Source: Owenia fusiformis
Taxonomy: Eukaryota; Annelida; Polychaeta; Sabellida; Oweniidae
DNA: 64,000 nt
Reading direction: 5' to 3'
NCBI GenBank assembly: GCA_903813345.2
Contig: CAIIXF020000006.1
Location: forward strand, 37,973,348 to 38,037,347
The notes below the pieces were generated by a model that was not told the origin of the DNA, made no database searches, and saw only the letters and a program-made list of their open reading frames with translations. A program made the translations under genes and the position numbers. Within the stretch, counting starts at the first letter, position 1. Each line of letters begins with the position of its first letter. Positions 57,537 to 64,000 of this stretch are shown here, piece after piece.

Positions 57537-60500
57537 ATGGATGTTGACAGCGACTTTGATTCGAATCTGTTGCAACAATTCAGCTCAATGGGGACTCAAG
57601 ATAAAGACGTCCTGATTGCTGAGTTCCAAAAACTTCTTGGGAATCAGCTGAATCCTGCAGGATGTGCTTTCTTCCTAGATATGAACAATTGGTGAGATAA
57701 ATTATAACTCTTTGACCTGTAGGCTCTATAGATGTTATGGGCAATCTGTCTGTATAGGAAAACAGGTGTAATATTTTGCAGAAGCATAGCGCTATTTTTC
57801 TAAGTAGTACGCCACCACGGGAGCCCGCATGGGAGCTAGGTGCATTCATGCACCCTCTGGTTCTCTGAGGATCGTGTTGGCCCCAGGGGTGCATAACGTG
57901 CAATGTAAATTTATCAAATTTAAGAAATGCTGAAAAGTCCGGATCTGATGTTTTTGACTTTTCTCCCAAGATCTTACCTCAATCTTGAAAATTCTTTCAC
58001 CACTGGATAGCGGGACCAAAAATCTTCAAAATGAACAGTAATACAGTAATTATGTGTAATCGTTGCAGATAAGACGAAATTGCATTTCTGACCGGTCTTC
58101 TTGACATTTTCGCTGACCTAATTTCAAGTGCGCATGCGTTGCATAAATCAGTGTGATGATCACGTGATGTGACGTAATTTGATGATCACGTGTTGTAATG
58201 TTTTCCAATAACCAGTTGGTAAAACTGATTCTTGATTCAATATGTTTGTTATCACGTCTTGTAACTGTTCTGGCTTCAAATCAAATCCAAACTTTGGTTT
58301 TATGTTATGCGAATAGAGATCATTTATTTCTTCCATCGAATACATGATGGTCGAATGAATGATATAAACTCTGTATAATATAGATGGCAGCAATATTCAA
58401 TGGCTACTCTCGTCAAATCATGTGAGAATAGAAGCCGCCATAAAGATTTTGTGAACAGTAGCGACAAACGGCGATTTTGCTACAAAATTAGCACAATTCA
58501 ACCTTCTACAACCACAAAGCTATGGTAATTTTTTGTATAAATCATCAATGTATCCATTTTGTTTATATTTCTCTGTAAATGACGCAGAGATTCTAAGCAG
58601 AAGACTAAAATAAAGTGAACCGTCAAAAATAATCAAGAAAAACTTAGATTGGCATGAATTTACAAGGATAAACACCGCCTCTAATGCAAGTCCTTACGAC
58701 AATCCAACGCATTAGAGGCGGTGTTCACCGTCTACATGGGAGCAAGAGTTGAGAGTAGCAAAAAAGCGTTCAGGGGGGTCTGTGGGGTTCTCCCCCTAGG
58801 AAATTTTGAAATTTGGTTGTATTTGGAGCGAATTTGAAATCATCATCTACACTTATGTGTACCCAGCATACCGGGTGTACCCCCATAAATGTGGGGTTAT
58901 TATCCCACCGAACAAAGTTCGAGAGGGATATAGGAAAGCCGTCCGTCCGTCTGTCCGTCCGTCTGTTTGTCCGGGTGATAACTCAAATACCGTTTCACGG
59001 ATTTGATTCAAATTTTATAGGCTTATGCCTTATGGGTGTAGGACCTCTGCTCGAGAAGGAATTTTCAATATGGCCACTGAATTCAAAATGGCCGCCATTT
59101 TTCATAAAATATGTAATCTTTAATAACTCAAATACTAGTTTGCGGATTTGGTTCAAATTTTATATGCTGATGCCTAGGGACAACGGAGTGTCGCACAAAA
59201 AGAGATTTTCAAGATGGCCGCTTAATTTCAAAATGGCAGCCATTTTTCATAAAAATATGTAATCTTTGATAACTCAAATACCAGTGAATGGATTTGGTTC
59301 AAATTTTATATGATGATGCTTAGGGACACAGTAGCTATGTTCAACAAAAAATTTTCAAGATGGCCGCTTAATTTCAAATTGGCGGCAATTTTTCGTAGAA
59401 AACGTAATCTTTGATAACTCAAATACCAGTGAACGGATTTGGTTGAAATTTTATATGATTATGCCTAGGGACACAGTAGGTCTGTTCAAGAAATAATTTT
59501 CAAGATGGCGGCTGAATTTCAAGATGACGCCCAATTTTCGTAAAAAACGTAATCTTTGATAACTCATACACCAGTGAACGGATTTGGTTCAAATTTTATA
59601 GGCTTATGCCTTATGAGTGTAGGACCTCTGCTCAAGAAGGAATTTTCAATATGGTCTCTCAATTCAAAATGGCCGCCATTTTTCGTAAAAAATGTAATCG
59701 TTGATAATTCAAATACAAGTTGACGGATTTGGTTCAAATTTTATATGCTGATGCCTAGGGACAAAGGAGTTTTGCACAAAAAGAAATTTTCAAGATGGCC
59801 GTTTAATTTTAATATGGCGGCCATTTTTCGTAAAAATATGTAATCTTTGATAACTCAAATACCAGTGAATGGATTTGGTTCAAATTGCATATGATGATGC
59901 TTAGGGACACAGCAGCTATGTTCGACAAAAATTTTTCAAGATGGCCGCTTAATTTCAAAATGGCGGCAATTTTTCGTAAAAAACGTGATCTTTGATAACT
60001 CGAATACCAGTGAACAGATTTGGTTGAAATTTTATATGATTATGCCTAGGGACACAGTAGCTCTGTTCAAGAAATAATTATCAAGATGGCGGCTGAATTT
60101 TAAGATGGCGGCCAATTTTCGTAAAAAACGTAATCTTTGATAACTCATATACCAGTGAACGGATTTGGTTCAAATTTTATATGATGATGCCTAGTTCACA
60201 AAACTAACTTTGTGCCAAATTTCATGCTTCTATCACAAAGTGCACAAACATTTCAACATTTACACTAGCTATAATAAGCATAATATGTTTTGTTCGGTGG
60301 GATTTGCTACTCCGTGGAGTTGCTGTTTTTCTAGTTTTGAGGATTTTTAATATTTAGGACATTTGTTACTCAAAATAAATATTTTGAGAAATAAATGTCC
60401 TAACTATCAAAGAACCTCAAAATAACCCCACATTTATGGGGGTAACTGGGTGCTACGCCCATGTCAGGAACTTGCCATGATGTTCTGGAGTCATGCTCAG

Positions 60501-62479
60501 ATTTCATGGTTTGTTGAATCATGGGCTTTCAATTAGATAAATCATTCTAGTTGAAAGCCCAATATGGTTGAATTCTGCCATCTGTGTCTCAATTTCGCTT
60601 TGCCATCCTGACTTTGCGGTTTGCGTTGTATAGCATTGGTGCTCTCTTTCAATCATAAAATCATGAAAAGTACTACCGTGCTCTCCCCATATTGAAATCT
60701 CTGAGATGCAGCACTCCATGTATTTTATAAAACCAAAATGCTCCTCAGTGCAACTAGATGCGCCTCTTAAAATGTTACAATTAAAAAAAAGAAATTCTAA
60801 AATGTTGCACAAAATCCTAAAATGTTGCACACAAATTACAAAATCATAAATTGTTGCACAAAAAGTTACAAAATGCTAAAATGTTGCAATTAAAAAAAAT
60901 AACAAAATCCTCCACACTAAATTATCCTGGGGAGATCACGGTACTACATATGTAATCCAAATGCCACTTGTACCAGCCAAAAATGCTCAGATTGGCAGGT
61001 GTTCATATTTTGATGAACTTGTAAGCACGAAGCCTATGCTTGAAAAATGTGACCAAAAAGTGTTCACATTGACTGTTGTTCAGGAATCCAGAGGTATTAG
61101 GATAAATCAGGTTTTCCTGTATTTGATAAAAATTTTGATTTTTCAGGAACCTACAAGCTGCAATATGTTCGTATTACGAGTATGAACAACCGACAGCTGA
61201 TAAGCTACCACAGATGACTTTTGTCAAAGACATCACCATTGGAGAGGGGGAGTCTGTGCCTCCAAGAACTGCTTTCACTAAAACATGGAGAATCATGAAC
61301 TCAGGTACTACACTACTCTTCATAAGTTTGGTAACTGGAAGGCCTTATTGGATAGCGTATGAAAGACTGTAAATGTTGGCATCTTAGCTTGTATTTGCGA
61401 ATGCTACTGGTGCAACCTACTATTTTATGACCTACTCAAATATGAAAAGTACCTGCCACTATTCCATTCTGTTTTGTTCATGTATAACAACTAATTAATG
61501 ACAAAGATTAATTTCTTTAAATTGCCAAACATAAATAGGCTTTGATAAGTGACCCAGAAGATGACCTCCTGTTGCCAAAGTTACGGAGGGGGTTGTACAT
61601 TTTGCATCTAACCTTTAAATTCTCAAATATTTCACTTTGACCCTTGAAAATTGGCTAGGGCCTAGGGGTAATGCGATTCTGCTTCTACATCACAAATATA
61701 TTCAAATTACTTTACTTTGAATTACAAAAAATTGAATTATATACAAAAAAACATTTTTACTCGTCTATAAAATTCTGAAATGGCAAAATCCTGTCCTTTG
61801 GTGATTGCCCTATACAAATTGCCAACAGCTCAGGCCCGTAGCCAAGGGGTTCGAGCAAACCGCCCCCTTTTCAAAAAATCTTTCAAAATCATGCAGTTTT
61901 CACCATTCGGAGCACTTTTTTTAGTGATTTTGGCCATTTTTGGACCAGAATTGTCACAATTGAACCCCCCCTGGAATTTTTCAAAAAGTGAACCCCCCTT
62001 GGTAAATCCTGGCTCAGGCCTGCAGCTGATGGTGCCATCTATAAGCTAATTGGTATGAATTTAGGAACTGAAGTGCTTCTAGTCTGACCATTACAGGAGA
62101 TTAAGAGTGACAGCAACTTATATCTATAGAGGTTTGCTGTTAGTCCAAATATATTACACCCCCTCCCTCTAGGTTCTATTTTTCAGTTGACCCATGAGCA
62201 TAAATTCAAATGAAAATCAAAGTGATTTATACAAATTTTCGTAGAACTCAGATTACTAAAACGTATCTTCTTCTTTTTCAGGGGATGAAGCCTGGCCACC
62301 CGGGTGCTCTTTAAAATTTCTTTGTGGTGACCAGTTTGGTCATCGTGATCGTGCCATGGCAAATGCCCTTCAGCCCGGAGCTGTTATGGACATTAGTGTA
62401 GATATGTCAAGTCCTGCAAATGCGGGGATGTTTCAAGGACAATGGAGGATGACTACAGCTACTGGAATGTTCTTTGGTG
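57537..62479 (+). CDS. ILRUN: ILRUN (C6orf106-like) protein, 5' part
   Basis: Three exons are in the window, 57537-57691, 61147-61304 and 62282-62479, giving 170 residues plus one base. Human ILRUN is about 298 residues, so the remainder lies beyond 64000. The N-terminus (MDVDSDFDSNLLQQFS, KDVLIAEFQKLLG, LNPAGCAFFLDMNNWNLQAA) is the UBA-like region of the family. Residues about 75-170 (ITIGEGESVPP, TKTWRIMNSGDEAWPPG, GDQFGH, GMFQGQWRMTTATGMFFG) form most of the FW (NBR1-like, four-tryptophan) domain. In vertebrates ILRUN restrains IRF3-dependent antiviral and inflammatory transcription; that is known for the family, not shown here. The exon 3 donor (62480) is inside a minisatellite. Confidence 0.95.
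58196..58336 (-). pseudogene. Fragment of a RecQ-like helicase
   Basis: Within a short open frame, FGFDLKPEQLQDVITNIL then LPTGYWKTLQ resembles the Q-motif and Walker A region of RecQ-like helicases (LKPEQ...I..IL...LPTGYGKS). The Walker A glycine is replaced (GYW for GYG) and residues before LPTG are missing. Nothing else of the helicase is present. It is probably a relic inside a non-autonomous repeat in ILRUN intron 1. A chance match is possible given the short length. Confidence 0.4.
58668..58728. repeat. Hairpin in ILRUN intron 1
   Basis: The arms AACACCGCCTCTAATGC and GCATTAGAGGCGGTGTT are perfect inverted repeats around a loop of about 26 bp. Confidence 0.75.
58907..60320. mobile_element. 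ATCCCACCGAAC element with about eight internal tandem units
   Basis: The left end ATCCCACCGAACAAAGTTCG and the right end TTGTTCGGTGGGAT are inverted repeats, followed on the left by CCGTCCGTCTGT simple sequence. About eight units of 140-160 bp carry GATAACTCAAATACCAGTGA, GGATTTGGTTCAAATTTTAT and AAGATGGCCGCTTAATTTCA words. It belongs to the family at 14200-15370. Longer inverted flanks (CCCCCATAAATGTGGGGTTA near 58880-58900 and its inverse near 60425-60445) enclose it, so it may sit inside a second element. Confidence 0.7.
61831..62022. mobile_element. MITE of the CAGGCCCGTAGCC family, copy 3
   Basis: The ends CAGGCCCGTAGCCAAGGGG and CCTGGCTCAGGCCTG are flanked by the 5-bp direct repeat CAGCT (61826-61830 and 62023-62027). 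The orientation is opposite to the 28911 copy. It is in ILRUN intron 2. Confidence 0.78.
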
Positions 62480-64000
62480 GTATGTGCGATTTAAAGGGGA
62501 AATAAAGGAATGTTCTTTAGTAGATCTAGTATGTGCTGTTTAAAGGGGAAATAAAGGAATGTTCTTTGGTGGTATGTGCGATTTAAAGGGGAAATAAAGG
62601 AATGTTCTTTGGTGGTATGTGCAATTTAAAGGGGAAATAAAGGAATGTTCTTTGGTGGTATGTGGTGTTTAAAGGGGAAACAAATGAATGTTCTTTAGTA
62701 GATCTAGTATGTGCTATTTAAAGGGGAAACAAAGGAATGTTCTTTGGTAGATCTAGTATGTGCTATTTAAAGGGGAAACAAAGGAATGTTCTTTGGTGGT
62801 ATGTTCTATTTAAAGGGGAAACAGATTAATGTTCTTTGGTGTTATGTGCTATTTAAAGGGGAAACAAATGAATGTTCTTTGGTGGTATGTGCGATTTAAA
62901 GGGGAAATAAAGGAATGTTCTTTGGTGGTATGTGCTGTTTAAAGGGGAAACAAATGAATGTTCTTTAGTAGATCTAGTATGTGCTATTTAAAGGGGAAAC
63001 AAAGGAATGTTCTTTGGTAGATCTAGTATGTGCTATTTAAAGGGGAAACAAAGGAATGTTCTTTGGTGGTATGTTCTATTTAAAGGGGAAACAGATTAAT
63101 GTTCTTTGGTGTTATGTGCTATTTAAAGGGGAAATAAAGGGAATGTTCTTTGGGGGTATGTGCTATTTAAAGGGGAAACAAATGAATGTTCTTTGGTAGT
63201 ATCATACTACATACTGTATGTGCTATTTAAAGGGGAAACAGATGAATGTTCTTTGGTGGTATGTGCTATTTAAAGGGGAAACAAATGAATGTTCTTTGGT
63301 GGTATGTGCTGTTTAAAGGGGAAACAAATGAATGTTCTTTCGTGGTATGTGCTATTTATAGGGGAAACAAATTAATGTTCTTTGGTAGTATGTGCTATTT
63401 AAAGGGGAAAAAATGAATGTTCTTTGGTAGTATCATACAACATACTGTATGTGCTGTTTAGAGGGGAAACAAATGAATGTTCTTTGGTGGTATGTGCTGT
63501 TTAAAGGGGAAATAAAGGAATGTTCTTTGGTGGTATGTTCTATTTAAAGGGGAAGTAAAGAAATGTTCTTTGATGGTATGTGCTATTTAAAGGGGAAACA
63601 AGTGAATGTTCTTTGGTGGTATTTGCTGTTTAAAGGGGAAACAAATGAATGTTCTTGTTGGTATGTGCTATTTAAAGGGGTAACAAGTGAATGTTCTTTG
63701 GTGGCATTTGCTGTTTAAAGGGGAAAAAATGAATGTTCTTTGTTGGTATGTGCTGTTTAAAGGGGAAACAAATGAATGTTCTTTGGTGGTATGTGCTGTT
63801 AAAAGGGGAAATAAAGGAATGTTCTTTGGTGGTATGTGCTATTTAAAGGGGAAACAGATGAATGTTCCTTGGTGGTATGTGCTATTTAAAGGGGAAACAA
63901 AGGAATGTTCTTTGGTGGAATGTGCTATTTAAAGCGGAAATAAAAAATGTTCTTTGGTGGTATGTGCTATTTAAAGGGGAAACAAGTGAATGTTCTTTGG
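62464..64000 (+). repeat. ILRUN exon-3 donor minisatellite: about 35 copies of exon end plus 5' splice site
   Basis: Exon 3 ends at 62479 in GGAATGTTCTTTGGTG, followed by GTATGTGC. A 43-bp unit, made of these last 16 exon bases plus about 27 bp of intron (GTATGTGCTATTTAAAGGGG and AAACAAA), is repeated to the window edge. I count 35 occurrences of the exon-end word including the exon's own. Units are more diverged than in the AP2A exon-8 array. Some carry insertions (TAGATCTAG, TATCATACTACATACTG), and a block of about four units at 62676-62870 recurs at 62951-63130. Reading through the first donor reaches TAA within the first unit (AAA TAA). Confidence 0.95.

Noticed and set aside
63687-63932. 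An 81-codon frame in the ILRUN array
   Set aside because: It is repeat-derived and has no similarity to the ILRUN C-terminal part.
1-64000. Retrovirus-like, LTR or Polinton remnants
   Set aside because: I saw no long direct terminal repeats, reverse transcriptase, integrase or capsid-like frames that I could support anywhere in the window.

Overview
This window is animal nuclear DNA, most likely from a marine invertebrate. It is AT-rich, intron-rich and crowded with short DNA transposons, foldback elements and minisatellites. The encoded proteins are typical of bilaterian animals, but I cannot name the species or phylum from the sequence alone.

Three host genes are readable. (1) The AP-2 clathrin adaptor alpha subunit lies on the + strand from 11525 to 39078. 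All 22 coding exons can be placed at splice sites, giving 949 residues with every phase consistent. It has two alternative terminal coding exons and one minor-spliceosome (U12-type, AT-AG) intron. (2) A divergent forkhead-domain gene lies on the - strand from 57135 down to 45128, in eight coding exons. One exon is 2.4 kb and encodes a long disordered tail. (3) The 5' part of an ILRUN (C6orf106-like) gene lies on the + strand from 57537. Its first three coding exons are present and the rest is beyond the window. AP2A and the forkhead gene converge tail to tail; the forkhead gene and ILRUN diverge from a shared interval of about 400 bp that carries a palindromic CRE.

Region by region: 1-11.5 kb is intergenic and repetitive. 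It holds an apparently complete mariner element (2871-4831) whose transposase gene is split by a normal-looking intron, a 1.5 kb satellite (5990-7500) and an 830 bp palindrome (8587-9417). From 11.5 to 39 kb is AP2A, with nested MITEs in its first intron. From 39 to 45 kb is the AP2A 3' end and a 36-bp minisatellite. From 45 to 57 kb is the forkhead gene, and from 57.5 kb to the end is ILRUN.

The most unusual signal is a recurring architecture. In three places, AP2A exon 8, AP2A exon 18 and ILRUN exon 3, the exon/intron junction itself has been amplified into a long minisatellite. Every repeat unit carries the last 16-69 nt of the exon plus its 5' splice site. This gives about 34, 11 and 35 tandem copies of a donor. 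In all three cases the first donor is the one that joins in frame to the conserved protein, and reading past it meets a stop codon at once or within the first unit. I know of no described class of such donor-site minisatellites.
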